Positions 1 through 8,108 are shown, counted from the first letter of the stretch. The stretch is DNA of 64,000 nt from Streptomyces sp. DH24 (GCF_029813775.1 NZ_JARVKW010000022.1:59237-123236); one strand, 5' to 3'. Made by a program: numbers and translations. The notes: generated from the sequence alone by a model not told the origin.

Positions 1-203
1 TCCGCGACGGGTGACTTCCACCCTTCCGCATGAGGTGTACGCCGGTTCGGTCGAGTGTGGCTCGCGGGCCCCTCGACACGAGGAAAACCGGGCGATCGCC
101 CCATTGGTGCGGGCATGCTACAGCACGCCGGGCGCGCGTCCGCCGAGCCGCCGTCAGCCGCCCGCGAGGCGTCGGCGCCGGGCGGGGGGAGGGCGCCCGC
201 GTC

Positions 204-956
204 CTACCCCCGCACCTCGCGCAGCAGGGGTTCGAGCGACGTCACCACGGCGTCGGCTCCGGCGCTCCGCAGCAGCGCGGCCTTGTGTTCGTCGCTCGCG
301 TAGCCGAGGAACGGGACCCCGGCGCGCCGGGCGGCCTCGTGGTCCGTGGGGGCGTCGCCGATCATCAGCGCGGCGGCCGGGGCGGCGCCCATGGCGTTCA
401 GGGCGCGGCCGAGGCAGTACGGGTCGGGCTTGAGGTGGTGCAGCTCCTGGGTGCGGCCGTAGACGTGGGGGTGGAAACAGCCCGCCAGGCCCCGGCTCTC
501 CAGGTAGGTGCGCACCACGCGCGGGGAGTTGTTCGTGGTGATGGCCATGCGGGAGCCGACCGCCGTCCAGGTGCGGATCAGCGGGTCGGCGTACGCGGTG
601 GGCATCGCGGACGCCGTGGCCCGCAGCTCCTCCTGGGTGAGGCGTTCCTCCAGTTCCGCGACGAGGTCGCTGCGCGGGTGCCGGCGGTCCACGGCGCGCA
701 GCACGACCTGCGGGTCGAGGGTTTCGCGCTCGGTGTCCGTCAGCAGGCCGTGCAGGCCCCGTCCCTCCAGCCACTGCACCAGGTCGCGCGCCACGCGCTC
801 CGCCGAGTGCCCGGCGAACAGCCGGCAGATCGGCCCGTCGAAGTCCCAGAGCACGACGCGGGCCCGCGCGACCAGGTCCCGGAGTCCGTCGGGAGCGGGT
901 GCCGGCCGGGCCGCCCGCACGGCCACCGGATCAGTCTGCGTCGTATCAGAAGTCAC
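204..956 (-). CDS. HAD family hydrolase (phosphatase-like)
   Basis: A 250-aa cytoplasmic HAD-superfamily protein, probably a phosphatase or phosphoglycolate-type hydrolase of unknown substrate. The four HAD motifs are readable: DFDG with D38 and D40 (nucleophile and acid/base), the threonine motif ITTNN, the lysine in LKPDP, and the acidic motif GDAPTD. The helical insert after motif I fits a C1 cap. The GTG start shares one G with the TAG stop of the upstream GntR gene, so the two are co-transcribed and probably coupled. The substrate cannot be read from the sequence. Confidence 0.85.
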   Translation of the reverse strand: MTSDTTQTDPVAVRAARPAPAPDGLRDLVARARVVLWDFDGPICRLFAGHSAERVARDLVQWLEGRGLHGLLTDTERETLDPQVVLRAVDRRHPRSDLVAELEERLTQEELRATASAMPTAYADPLIRTWTAVGSRMAITTNNSPRVVRTYLESRGLAGCFHPHVYGRTQELHHLKPDPYCLGRALNAMGAAPAAALMIGDAPTDHEAARRAGVPFLGYASDEHKAALLRSAGADAVVTSLEPLLREVRG

Positions 957-1807
957 TAGGAGAGTGTCAGGTCAGTGGTGATGGTTTCCCAGAGGGCGTC
1001 GAACCACTTCTGGGATTCCGCCACGAACGCCGCGTCCCGCGCCCCGGCCGCCGCCTCGAAGGAGAACAGCAGGGACTCGGCGCCCAGGACGTCGTACATG
1101 TCCAGCGTCCCGGCGTCCGAGGTCTCCTCGCGGCGGGCGACCATGTAGTACGCCATCAGCGCCTCCGTGCCGTTGAGCAGGTACAGCTTCACCGGCGGCG
1201 TGAAGGGCAGGGCGCGGAAGGTGACCCGTACGTCGATGCCGTGCGAGTGGCGCAGCGAGCGCAGGTTGTGGCGCAGGACGTGGCCCTGGGCGTTGCGCTG
1301 CTGGAGCCAGCGCTGGTGGACCGGGTCGTCGTCGCCGTGGTCGCCGACCGAGATCGGGAAGGCCAGGTTGATGTCGCGGGACGGCAGCAGGATGCGCACG
1401 TCGATCGACTCGGGGCGGATGCGGCCCTCGTGTATGAGGCGCAGCGGTTCGCCGAGCCCCAGCATCAATGTCTCGGCCGTCAGGCAGGCCGCGTCGACGC
1501 GCACGTGCGGCACCTGGAACGCCTCGGCCAGCCGGGGCGCGATGGCCACCATGGTCGGCTGCGGGTCGTGCCGGGCCGGACCGGGAACGGCGATGCGCGG
1601 CGGGCTGCCCTTGCTGACGTTGCTGAGCAGGCCGTCCTCCTGGAGGGCCCGCAGGGCCTGGCGCACGGCACCGCGCTCCACACCGAACTCCTCGGCCAGC
1701 TCGGCCTGGGTGGGCAGGCGGTCTCCGGCCCTGAGCTCGCCGACGCGGATCCGCTCGCGCAGCACGTCGGCGATCTCCTGGGGCGTGCGCTTGTCGCTGC
1801 CGTTCAC
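956..1807 (-). CDS. GntR family transcriptional regulator (paralogue 1)
   Basis: A winged-helix GntR regulator. The N-terminal DNA-binding domain contains the motif LPTQAELAEEFGVERGAVRQ, and a roughly 190-residue C-terminal domain is shared with the gene at 2226-3131 (LPSRDINLAFP, PPVKLYLLNGTEALMAYY). I chose the GTG at 1807 because AGGAG lies about nine bases before it. In-frame alternatives are the GTG at 1813 and an upstream start at 1834. It heads a two-gene unit with the HAD hydrolase. The palindrome at 1917-1931, about 110 bp upstream, is a likely operator for it, its paralogue, or both. The ligand is unknown. Confidence 0.85.
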   Translation of the reverse strand: MNGSDKRTPQEIADVLRERIRVGELRAGDRLPTQAELAEEFGVERGAVRQALRALQEDGLLSNVSKGSPPRIAVPGPARHDPQPTMVAIAPRLAEAFQVPHVRVDAACLTAETLMLGLGEPLRLIHEGRIRPESIDVRILLPSRDINLAFPISVGDHGDDDPVHQRWLQQRNAQGHVLRHNLRSLRHSHGIDVRVTFRALPFTPPVKLYLLNGTEALMAYYMVARREETSDAGTLDMYDVLGAESLLFSFEAAAGARDAAFVAESQKWFDALWETITTDLTLS

Positions 1808-1916
1808 TGCCACGTTCTCCTGGGTCACGACCAAACGCTAACAACTCTGACCCATCTAAGGGGAGTTGCTCGGAAGTTGTTTATGCCTGACCGCCAAGTG
1901 GGGACAACTTACTAAG

Positions 1917-1931
1917 AGTTGGTTACCAACT
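1917..1931. promoter_or_regulatory. Palindromic operator candidate for the GntR pair
   Basis: AGTTGGTTACCAACT is a perfect 7-1-7 inverted repeat. It lies between the divergent GntR gene (start 1807) and the small membrane-protein gene (start 2004). Half-sites recur around it: ACAACT at 1841-1846, AGTTG at 1864-1868, AAGTTGT at 1874-1880, ACAACTT at 1904-1910 and AGTTGG at 1948-1953. The same 15-mer, differing only in the T/A pair beside its centre (C/G instead), lies upstream of the second GntR gene at 3219-3233. Binding is inferred. Confidence 0.65.
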
Positions 1932-2003
1932 TGACTCACTTGCTCCGAGTTGGCGGACATTTTGCTTCCGGAGCCCGACCCGAAGCCAGAAGGGGGAACC
2001 ACC

Positions 2004-2192
2004 ATGCCGGCCCTCGCCCTCCTCTCCGCCGTGTTCGTCATCGGCTTCGAGCAGCTCGTCCAGTGGAAGTTCGGCGCCACCGGAGTCGTCGGTCTGCTCC
2101 TGCTCACCGTGGGCCTCAAGGCCAACAGCCCCACCATCAGCACGATCGGGGCCGTCCTGCTCGCCGTCCTGCTCTCGGGGCCGGCGCTGTGA
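2004..2192 (+). CDS. Small two-segment membrane protein
   Basis: A 62-aa hydrophobic protein. Residues about 2-16 and 40-60 look membrane-spanning, with a middle hydrophobic run around a VVGLLLLTVG stretch. I chose the ATG at 2004 because a strong AGGGGG ribosome site sits 7-8 bases upstream. A start at 1950 is possible in frame but has no such site. The gene lies alone between two GntR paralogues and downstream of the palindrome at 1917-1931, so it is the obvious candidate for local control. No function is recognised. Confidence 0.6.
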   Translation: MPALALLSAVFVIGFEQLVQWKFGATGVVGLLLLTVGLKANSPTISTIGAVLLAVLLSGPAL

Positions 2193-2225
2193 ACGAAGCC
2201 CCCGCGATCGGCGCCGCGGGAGACG

Positions 2226-3131
2226 TCAGGACGTGAGCACCAGCTCCGAACTGATCGTCTCCCACAGCGCGTCGAACCACAGGTGCGACTGCTCCACGAA
2301 CGTCGTGTCCCGCGGGCCGGCGCCCTGCTCGAAGGCGAACAGCATCGACCGGGTGCCCTCGGTGTCGTACATCTGAAGCGGCTCGTGGTCGATCTCCTCC
2401 TCGCGGCGCCGCAGCGTGTAGTACGCGAACAGCGCCTCCGCCCCGTTGAGCAGGTACAGCTTCACCGGCGGCGTGAAGGGCAGGGCGCGGAAGGAGACCC
2501 GCGCGTCGACCCCGTGCAGGGTGCGCAGCGCGAGCAGATTGTGCTGGAGGACCTGGACCTGCGCGTTGCGGTGCGCCACCCAGCGCTCGTGGACCAGGTC
2601 GTCGTCGCCGTGCCGCTCCACCGGGACCGGGAAGGCGAGGTGGATGTTCCGGCTGGGCAGCAGCACCCGCATGTCGATCTTGGCCGGTTTCAGCTGTCCG
2701 GCATGCATCCGGCGCAGCGGCTCACCGAGGGCGAGATTGAGGGAGACCGACGTCAGACAGAGGGCGTCGATCTCTACGTGCGGGGCGGCGAAGGCCTCCG
2801 CGACACGGGGTCCCAGGGCGACCGTGGTCGGCAGCGGCGGCGCTCCGGGCCCGGTCAGCGCGGAGGCGGGGTGCGGCGCGACCCGCGCCGGGCTTCCCTT
2901 GGAGACGTCGGTGAGCAACCGCTCCGACTGCAGCAGGCGCAGCGCCTGGCGCACGGCGCCGCGCTCCACACCGAACTCGTCGACCAGTTCCGCCTGGGTG
3001 GGCATGCGCTGTCCCGGCCGCAACACCCCGGACATGATGCGGGCGCGCAGTTCGTCGGCCACCTCGCGAGGTGACCGCTGTGACCGCTGTGACCTCTTCC
3101 GCCCATTGACGGAGGCGTGTTCCGGGTCCAC
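2226..3131 (-). CDS. GntR family transcriptional regulator (paralogue 2)
   Basis: A 301-aa GntR regulator, clearly paralogous to the gene at 956-1807 over its full length (helix-turn-helix MPTQAELVDEFGVERGAVRQ; C-terminal LPSRNIHLAFP and PPVKLYLLNGAEALFAYY). The N-terminus adds a basic, Arg/Ser-rich linker. The GTG at 3131 has no clear ribosome site, and a TAGTCT hexamer lies just upstream, so a leaderless transcript is possible. The palindrome at 3219-3233 lies about 90 bp upstream. With two paralogues and near-identical palindromes, cross-regulation is likely. Confidence 0.85.
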   Translation of the reverse strand: MDPEHASVNGRKRSQRSQRSPREVADELRARIMSGVLRPGQRMPTQAELVDEFGVERGAVRQALRLLQSERLLTDVSKGSPARVAPHPASALTGPGAPPLPTTVALGPRVAEAFAAPHVEIDALCLTSVSLNLALGEPLRRMHAGQLKPAKIDMRVLLPSRNIHLAFPVPVERHGDDDLVHERWVAHRNAQVQVLQHNLLALRTLHGVDARVSFRALPFTPPVKLYLLNGAEALFAYYTLRRREEEIDHEPLQMYDTEGTRSMLFAFEQGAGPRDTTFVEQSHLWFDALWETISSELVLTS

Positions 3132-3218
3132 AGTCCCAGACTACAACGTCCCGCCATCTTCGCGCAGTTCACACGAAGGTGGTTATGAGACGCACCCAAG
3201 CGGAGATAAGTACAGTGA

Positions 3219-3233
3219 AGTTGGCTGCCAACT
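3219..3233. promoter_or_regulatory. Second palindromic operator candidate
   Basis: AGTTGGCTGCCAACT is a perfect inverted repeat with a one-base centre. It matches the palindrome at 1917-1931 at 13 of 15 positions, the two changes being a compensating pair. It lies in the promoter region of the GntR gene that starts at 3131. The rest of 3132-3351 contains only this site and the hairpin at 3297-3327. Confidence 0.6.
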
Positions 3234-3296
3234 CGCGCAACATGGTCACACCTTAGGACGGTTGGCCGACGCGAAGGGCTGTCGAAGGACGATGTC

Positions 3297-3327
3297 GGGC
3301 TCCCTTCCGGAGGGGAGCCGGGAGCCC
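3297..3327 (-). terminator. Hairpin after the Eis-like acetyltransferase gene
   Basis: Inverted repeats around GGGCTCCC ... GGGGAGCC ... GGGAGCCC form a GC-rich stem-loop 25-55 bp beyond the stop of the minus-strand gene at 3352. There is no U-tract, which is common for Streptomyces terminators. Confidence 0.4.
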
Positions 3328-3351
3328 GGTCGTCCACGGCAGGAAGGAGAC

Positions 3352-4611
3352 TCAGAACAAGTCCGGGCACCACGGACGCCTGGACGTACGCAGCAGGGCG
3401 TCGGCCACCCGGCCGGCGCCCGCTCGTTCCTCCCGCACCCGGCCCAGCGCCGCGAGCCGCACCGCCGACTCGTCACCGAGCCACAGCGCCGCCAAGTCAC
3501 CCACGTCGAGGGCCAGATCGGCGGACTCGGTGGTCGGCTTGCAGGACCCCCCGTCCGCCGCCGCCTCCAGCCGGTAGCGCCCGCCGGCCCCGCCGCCGTC
3601 CCAGGCGTCCACGACCTCCAGCACCAGCGAGCCCTCCCCCTCGTACGTCCGCGCCTCCAGCGCTCGTACGACGTCCAGGATCCGCACCCACAGCCAGTCC
3701 GCCTGCGTGGTGATCCTGGCCGCGCGCGGGTCCGGCAGGAACAGGGGCAGCAGGTCGTCGGGGGCCCGCCAGCCGCTCTTGACGCTCGTGACCCAGTCGA
3801 TGGAGCACAGGAAGCGCCACAGCGCGCGCTCCGCGGCCGGGGTCACGCCGATCAGCCAGTTCACCGTGGCCGTGTTCAGCGGCTGCTTGGCGTCGCCCCA
3901 CGTGTCGTCCGCCTCGTACGACACCATGCCCTCGACCGTGCCGTCCGCCGCGCGGTACACGGCGTAGAAGGGCTCGGTCCACGACGGTTCGAAGCGGACG
4001 GCGCCGGTCCGGGACCGCCACCACAGGTCGTCCCGGCTCACGGCACCCGGCTGGGCGCGGCGCAGCCGCTCGTGCAGTTCGGGGCCCAGCTCGCGGACGT
4101 CCTCGCCGTCCACGAGGTCGATACGGCCGCCGTCCTCCGGCCCCGACCAGCGCGGGTCGAGGCCGGCCCGCGGCACGTCGACGGTCCACTCGGTCATCCA
4201 GGTGGCAGGGCCGAAGCCGTACCGCCCGTAGATCGGGTACTCGGCGGCGATCAGCGTCGCGACGACGTCACCGCGGTCCCGCGCGGCGGCCAGGTCACGC
4301 GCCATCATGCGGCTGAGCAGGCCGCGGCGGCGGTGGGTCGGGCTCACGGTGACGTTCGAGACGGCGTCGGCCGGCACCGGCGCGCCGCCGACCGCGGTGA
4401 GCTCCTGCGCGAAGGAGCGGAACGTCGCGACACAGCGGCCCCGGTCGAAGGCGCCGAGCAGCCGGCCCGGCACCCACTGCTCCCGGCGGGCGGCCAGCTG
4501 CTCCTCGCTGATCGCGGGCTCCTGGAGGAACCCGGTCTTCACGGCGCGGTGCCAGTCGGCGAACTCGGCCTCGCTGATGGGACGTACGTCGATGTCGGCG
4601 CTGCGGGTCAT
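3352..4611 (-). CDS. Eis-type GNAT N-acetyltransferase
   Basis: A 419-aa protein with the Eis-family layout: an N-terminal GNAT domain, a central GNAT-like domain, and a C-terminal sterol-carrier-like domain. The acetyl-CoA-binding region reads SPTHRRRGLLSRMM. IYGRYGFGPAT carries the tyrosine position used as general acid in Eis. The chain ends in Phe, matching the family's use of the terminal carboxylate as a base. Relatives acetylate amines on aminoglycosides and other substrates with acetyl-CoA; the natural substrate here is unknown. It is transcribed alone on the minus strand, 69 bp after rsiG. Confidence 0.88.
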   Translation of the reverse strand: MTRSADIDVRPISEAEFADWHRAVKTGFLQEPAISEEQLAARREQWVPGRLLGAFDRGRCVATFRSFAQELTAVGGAPVPADAVSNVTVSPTHRRRGLLSRMMARDLAAARDRGDVVATLIAAEYPIYGRYGFGPATWMTEWTVDVPRAGLDPRWSGPEDGGRIDLVDGEDVRELGPELHERLRRAQPGAVSRDDLWWRSRTGAVRFEPSWTEPFYAVYRAADGTVEGMVSYEADDTWGDAKQPLNTATVNWLIGVTPAAERALWRFLCSIDWVTSVKSGWRAPDDLLPLFLPDPRAARITTQADWLWVRILDVVRALEARTYEGEGSLVLEVVDAWDGGGAGGRYRLEAAADGGSCKPTTESADLALDVGDLAALWLGDESAVRLAALGRVREERAGAGRVADALLRTSRRPWCPDLF

Positions 4612-4680
4612 GCGGCCACGGTAGGTCGACGCGGGCGGAGGTGTCGCGGCGTTTATCGCCCGCCCGGCGCCTCCGCCGCC

Positions 4681-5343
4681 TCACATCAGCAGGTCGTCCA
4701 CCTGTGCCTCGCCCTCCCGGTAGCGGCGGGCGATCTCCGCGCTGCAGTCGTCGGCCGTGCGCTGCAGGAGCTGGCGGCGGCGGGAGACCTGCTGCTCGTA
4801 GCGCACCAGGCGGCCCATCGCGGCGTGCAGTTCCGGGTCGGTGCGGGCCCCGAGGTCCGACAGCTCGACCTCGGCGAGCATCTCGGCGGCCAGCAGCCGG
4901 TACTCCTCGCTCTGCGGCGTCCCCAGCGTCACGTGCCGTGCGGAGGAGCGGTGCCGGGCGGGCGCGTCGGTCAGGATCTCCGGGAGCCGCTCGACGACGG
5001 ACGCCTCGGGCGGGGCCGCGACGGACGCCGCCCCCACCGGGGTGCGGCGCGCCAGCTCCGCCCGCAGGATGTCGATCCGCCCCTGCAGCAGCCGCCGCAC
5101 ATAGCTGAGGTCGGCCTCGTCGCGCTGCGCGTCCCGGCGCAGGGTGCGCAGCTCGGGCAGGCTCAGCTCGGTCAGGCCGGGTTCCCGGGGGCATGCGCCG
5201 CTCGGTGCGCTGGGCGGATGATCGCCGGGCAGCCGCGGGCTGTCGGTGCGCTGCGCGGGCGCCCGGAAGCCCTCCAGGGCCCCGTCTCCCACATGGGTCA
5301 ACGGGACAGTGCCAAGCGGCCGCCCCGTACTCGGTGTGCTCAT
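4681..5343 (-). CDS. rsiG: Anti-sigma factor RsiG (c-di-GMP-dependent, for sigma WhiG)
   Basis: A 220-aa coiled-coil protein. It carries two exact copies of the RsiG signature E(X3)S(X2)R(X3)Q(X3)D: residues 76-91 (E76, S80, R83, Q87, D91) and 183-198 (E183, S187, R190, Q194, D198). In Streptomyces venezuelae this motif pair on antiparallel helices binds a c-di-GMP dimer, letting RsiG sequester sigma WhiG and delay sporulation until c-di-GMP falls. The N-terminal 55 residues are Pro/Gly-rich and look disordered. Divergent from dtd. whiG is not in the window. The assignment rests on the two intact motifs. Confidence 0.93.
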   Translation of the reverse strand: MSTPSTGRPLGTVPLTHVGDGALEGFRAPAQRTDSPRLPGDHPPSAPSGACPREPGLTELSLPELRTLRRDAQRDEADLSYVRRLLQGRIDILRAELARRTPVGAASVAAPPEASVVERLPEILTDAPARHRSSARHVTLGTPQSEEYRLLAAEMLAEVELSDLGARTDPELHAAMGRLVRYEQQVSRRRQLLQRTADDCSAEIARRYREGEAQVDDLLM

Positions 5344-5499
5344 GTGCCTCTACCGTCCCCTCGACCGGCGTGTGCCAGCATCGTGCCATCCCAAGTGGCC
5401 GCAATGTGAATGAGTGCCCCCGATCGGCCCCAGATGGGGGGGTACGGTAGAAAAATCCACCGGCAAGGAGCACACTGCGTCGCACTGCATGATGGTCGT

Positions 5500-5925
5500 A
5501 TGCGTGCGGTGGTACAGAGGGTGGACGGCGCGAGCGTCGTCGTGGACGGCGAGACGGTCGGGGAGATCACCGGCGAGGGGCTGTGCGTCCTGGTCGGAGT
5601 GACCCACGACGACACCAAGGAGAAGGCGGCGCAGCTCGCCCGCAAGCTGTGGTCGATCCGCATGCTCACGGACGAGAGGTCGTGCAGCGACATCGACGCC
5701 CCGCTGCTGGTGGTCAGCCAGTTCACGCTGTACGGCGACGCCCGCAAGGGCCGCCGCCCCACCTGGAACGCGGCGGCGCCCGGCGAGGTCGCCGAGCCGC
5801 TGGTGGACGAGGTGGTGGCGCAGCTTCGCGCACTGGGCGCGACGGTGGCGACGGGCCGGTTCGGCGCCCGGATGCGGGTGTCGCTGACCAACGACGGCCC
5901 GTTCACCGTCCTGCTGGAGATGTGA
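5500..5925 (+). CDS. dtd: D-aminoacyl-tRNA deacylase
   Basis: A 141-aa Dtd enzyme, which hydrolyses D-amino acids (and glycine mischarged on tRNA-Ala) from tRNA and so protects translation. Family motifs are present: SQFTLYGDARKGRRPT near the middle and the C-terminal NDGPFT. Length is normal for the family. I chose the ATG at 5500 because MRAVVQRV is the conserved N-terminus. Transcribed divergently from rsiG and followed directly by a strong hairpin. Confidence 0.95.
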   Translation: MRAVVQRVDGASVVVDGETVGEITGEGLCVLVGVTHDDTKEKAAQLARKLWSIRMLTDERSCSDIDAPLLVVSQFTLYGDARKGRRPTWNAAAPGEVAEPLVDEVVAQLRALGATVATGRFGARMRVSLTNDGPFTVLLEM

Positions 5926-5952
5926 GCCCCGGGCCCTCGCGCCCCGGGGCTC
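5924..5952. terminator. Bidirectional terminator between dtd and ygfZ
   Basis: GAGCCCCGGG (5924-5933) and CCCCGGGGCTC (5942-5952) form a near-perfect GC stem with a short loop. It begins at the dtd stop codon and lies 16 bp from the convergent ygfZ stop, so it can serve both genes. Confidence 0.7.
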
Positions 5953-5967
5953 CGACGGCCTTTCGGC

Positions 5968-6933
5968 TCAGGGCTCGACCACGGTCTCCTGGGCCGCCGC
6001 CGTGTCCCCGGCGACGAGCCGGGCGTCCACCGGCACGTTCCGCTTGACCAGGGCGAGCGCGACCGGGCCCAGCTCGTGGTGGCGCGCGGACGTGGTGACG
6101 AAGCCGACCTTGCGCCCGTCGGGGCCGTCGTCGGACAGCCGGATCCCGGTGCCGGGCGGCGGCAGGTGGACCTCGCTGCCGTCCAGGTGCAGGAAGACCA
6201 GCCGGCGCGGCGGCTTGCCCAGGTTGTGGACGCGGGCGACGGTCTCCTGGCCCCGGTAGCAGCCCTTCTGCAGGTGCACCGCCGAGCCTATCCAGCCCAG
6301 CTCGTGCGGGATGGTGCGGTGGTCGGTCTCGAAGCCGAGGCGCGGCCTGCACTGCTCGACGCGCAGCGCCTCGTACGCCAGGATCCCGGCCGGCGGCCCG
6401 GCCGACCCGGCGTAGGACTCCAGGTCGGCGCGCGGCAGCAGGAGGTCACGGCCCTGCGGCGTCTCGCGGACGACGGCGCCCTCGGGGACCTCGGCGATGG
6501 AGCCGGCCGGCAGGTGCACGACCGCGATGTCGGCCGTGCGGTCGGCGACCTCGACCCTGTAGAAGAACTTCATCGACTCCAGGTACGCGATCAGCGCCCC
6601 CTGCGTGCCCGGCTCGACGTGGGCCCACGTCGTGGTGCCGTCGTCGACGAGGTAGAGGGCGTGCTCGATGTGGCCGTTCGCGGAGAGGATCAGCGCCTCG
6701 GTGGCCCGGCCCGGCGGCAGCTCGCTGACGTGCTGGGTGAGCAGCAGGTGCAGCCAGCCGAGCCGGTCCTCGCCGGAGACCGCGACGACGCCGCGGTGCG
6801 AGAGGTCCACGAAGCCGGTGCCGTCGGCGAGGGCGCGCTGCTCGCGGAACAGGTCGCCGTAGTGGGCGGCGACGCCTTCGTCCACGCCTTCGGCGGGGAC
6901 TGCGCCGGGCAGGGTCAGCAGAGGGCTCTTCAT
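5968..6933 (-). CDS. ygfZ: Folate-binding protein YgfZ (Fe-S cluster-related, GcvT-like)
   Basis: A 321-aa protein of the YgfZ/IBA57 family, a folate-binding paralogue of the glycine-cleavage T protein that helps assemble or repair certain Fe-S clusters. The diagnostic cysteine motif is present as KGCYRGQE. The N-terminal fold begins with FVDLSHRGVVAVSGEDR, as in GcvT-like proteins. It starts 9 bp after nur, so it is probably the last gene of a minus-strand operon (membrane peptide, nitrobindin-like, nur, ygfZ). Confidence 0.9.
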   Translation of the reverse strand: MKSPLLTLPGAVPAEGVDEGVAAHYGDLFREQRALADGTGFVDLSHRGVVAVSGEDRLGWLHLLLTQHVSELPPGRATEALILSANGHIEHALYLVDDGTTTWAHVEPGTQGALIAYLESMKFFYRVEVADRTADIAVVHLPAGSIAEVPEGAVVRETPQGRDLLLPRADLESYAGSAGPPAGILAYEALRVEQCRPRLGFETDHRTIPHELGWIGSAVHLQKGCYRGQETVARVHNLGKPPRRLVFLHLDGSEVHLPPPGTGIRLSDDGPDGRKVGFVTTSARHHELGPVALALVKRNVPVDARLVAGDTAAAQETVVEP

Positions 6934-6942
6934 ATGCCTAGC

Positions 6943-7380
6943 CTACGACTCGGTAGTTGAACCCTTCAGAGAACAGTCCCGGCACCGGCCGAAGATCGCG
7001 AAGTGCTTCAGGTCCGTGTCGAAGCCGAACGTCTCGCGCAGCTTGGCCGTGAACTCGGCGGCCACCTCCAGGTCGGCCTCGATCACGTTCGTGCAGTCGC
7101 GGCAGACGAGGTGGATGTGGTGGTGCCGGTCGGCCAGGTGGTAGGTGGGGGCGCCGTGCCCGAGGTGGGCGTGCGAGACGAGGCCCAGCTCCTCCAGGAG
7201 CTCCAGCGTGCGGTAGACCGTGGAAATGTTGACCCCCGACGCCGTCTTCCTCACTTCCACGAGGATGTCGTCGGGGGTTGCGTGCTCAAGGGTGTCCACG
7301 GCTTCGAGCACGAGTTGGCGCTGCGGCGTCAGCCGGTAGCCGCGCTGCCTGAGGTCGCTCTTCCAGTCGGTGCTCACCAC
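6943..7380 (-). CDS. nur: Nickel-responsive Fur-family regulator Nur
   Basis: A 145-aa Fur-family repressor. The metal ligands of S. coelicolor Nur are conserved at the same residue numbers: H33, H86, H88 and H90 (M site) and H70, H72 and H126 (nickel site). The helix-turn-helix is near residues 48-66 (SGVNISTVYRTLELLEELG). Two CxxC pairs (C93/C96 and one near the C-terminus) may be structural or reduced. Ni-bound Nur represses the Fe-superoxide dismutase and nickel-uptake genes, neither of which is in this window. It lies between the nitrobindin-like gene (16 bp upstream) and ygfZ (9 bp downstream). Confidence 0.95.
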   Translation of the reverse strand: MVSTDWKSDLRQRGYRLTPQRQLVLEAVDTLEHATPDDILVEVRKTASGVNISTVYRTLELLEELGLVSHAHLGHGAPTYHLADRHHHIHLVCRDCTNVIEADLEVAAEFTAKLRETFGFDTDLKHFAIFGRCRDCSLKGSTTES

Positions 7381-7396
7381 ACCAGAGAGTCTAGGA

Positions 7397-7972
7397 CTAC
7401 TTGAAGAAGGCGATGCCGTCGTCCGGCATGTCGTCGGGGAGGGCCTTCGCCCAGCGCTCGACGTCCTCCGGGGTGACGACCTTCTTCAGGTGCGCCGACA
7501 TGTAGGGGCGCAGCTCGACCTCGGGGGTCTGCTTCTCGCCGACCCACATCAGGTCGCTCTTGACGTAGCCGTACAGCCGCTTGCCGCCGGTGTACGGACG
7601 GGAGGCGGCCGTGCGGGCCACCGCGTCCGTGACCAGGTCGATCTGCGGCTTCTTGTCGGCCAGCTCGCCGTACCAGACCTCGACGACGCCGTCGTCGCGG
7701 ACCATGGTGACCTCGACCTTGCGCTCGGCGTCGACACGCCAGTAGCCGTGCTCGGACTCCAGCGGCTTCACCTTGTTGCCGTCGTTGTCCAGGACCCAGG
7801 TGTGCGAGGAGTACTCCAGGAAGTCCCGGCCGTCGTGCGAGAAGGTGACCTCCTGCCCGAAGTTGCACTTCTCGGCGCCGGGGAAGTCGTGGACGCCCGC
7901 GCCCGCCCAGTTGCCGAGCAGGAAGGCGAGCGGGACGAGGTCCTTGTGGAGGTCGGACGGGATCTCGATCAT
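7397..7972 (-). CDS. Nitrobindin-like FABP family heme protein (DUF1794)
   Basis: A 191-aa beta-barrel protein of the nitrobindin/THAP4 type. The signature GNWAGAG lies near the N-terminus, preceded by PLAFLLG. A C-terminal GDS-like motif is replaced by the GIAFFK end. Family members bind ferric heme and react with NO or isomerise peroxynitrite. It is cytoplasmic with no signal peptide. It directly precedes nur on the same strand, which suggests shared transcription but not necessarily a shared role. Confidence 0.8.
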   Translation of the reverse strand: MIEIPSDLHKDLVPLAFLLGNWAGAGVHDFPGAEKCNFGQEVTFSHDGRDFLEYSSHTWVLDNDGNKVKPLESEHGYWRVDAERKVEVTMVRDDGVVEVWYGELADKKPQIDLVTDAVARTAASRPYTGGKRLYGYVKSDLMWVGEKQTPEVELRPYMSAHLKKVVTPEDVERWAKALPDDMPDDGIAFFK

Positions 7973-8009
7973 GAGCTGCTTTTCGTCGGGTACGTCGGTA
8001 CGGGCGGGA

Positions 8010-8108
8010 TCAGCGCTGGCCCTGGTACAGCTTCTTCACGGTCAGACCGGCGAAGGCGAGGACGCCGACGGCGACCAGGACCAGCAGGATTTCGAAGAAG
8101 AGTTCCAC
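8010..8108 (-). CDS. 32-aa single-span membrane peptide
   Basis: Reading frame GTG to TGA encoding a 32-aa peptide: MELFFEILLVLVAVGVLAFA, one hydrophobic span (about residues 4-21), then a basic tail VKKLYQGQR. A clear GAGGAG ribosome site precedes the GTG by about 7 bases. It lies 37 bp upstream of the nitrobindin-like gene on the same strand and is probably co-transcribed. The positive tail predicts an N-out orientation. Small single-span peptides of this kind are common and easily missed. No function is recognised. Confidence 0.65.
   Translation of the reverse strand: MELFFEILLVLVAVGVLAFAGLTVKKLYQGQR

Noticed and set aside
2446..5409. 987-codon open frame on the plus strand
   Set aside because: It runs antisense through the GntR, Eis-like and RsiG genes, whose family motifs are clear. 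High GC removes stops; its translation is Arg/Pro/Gly-rich without motifs.
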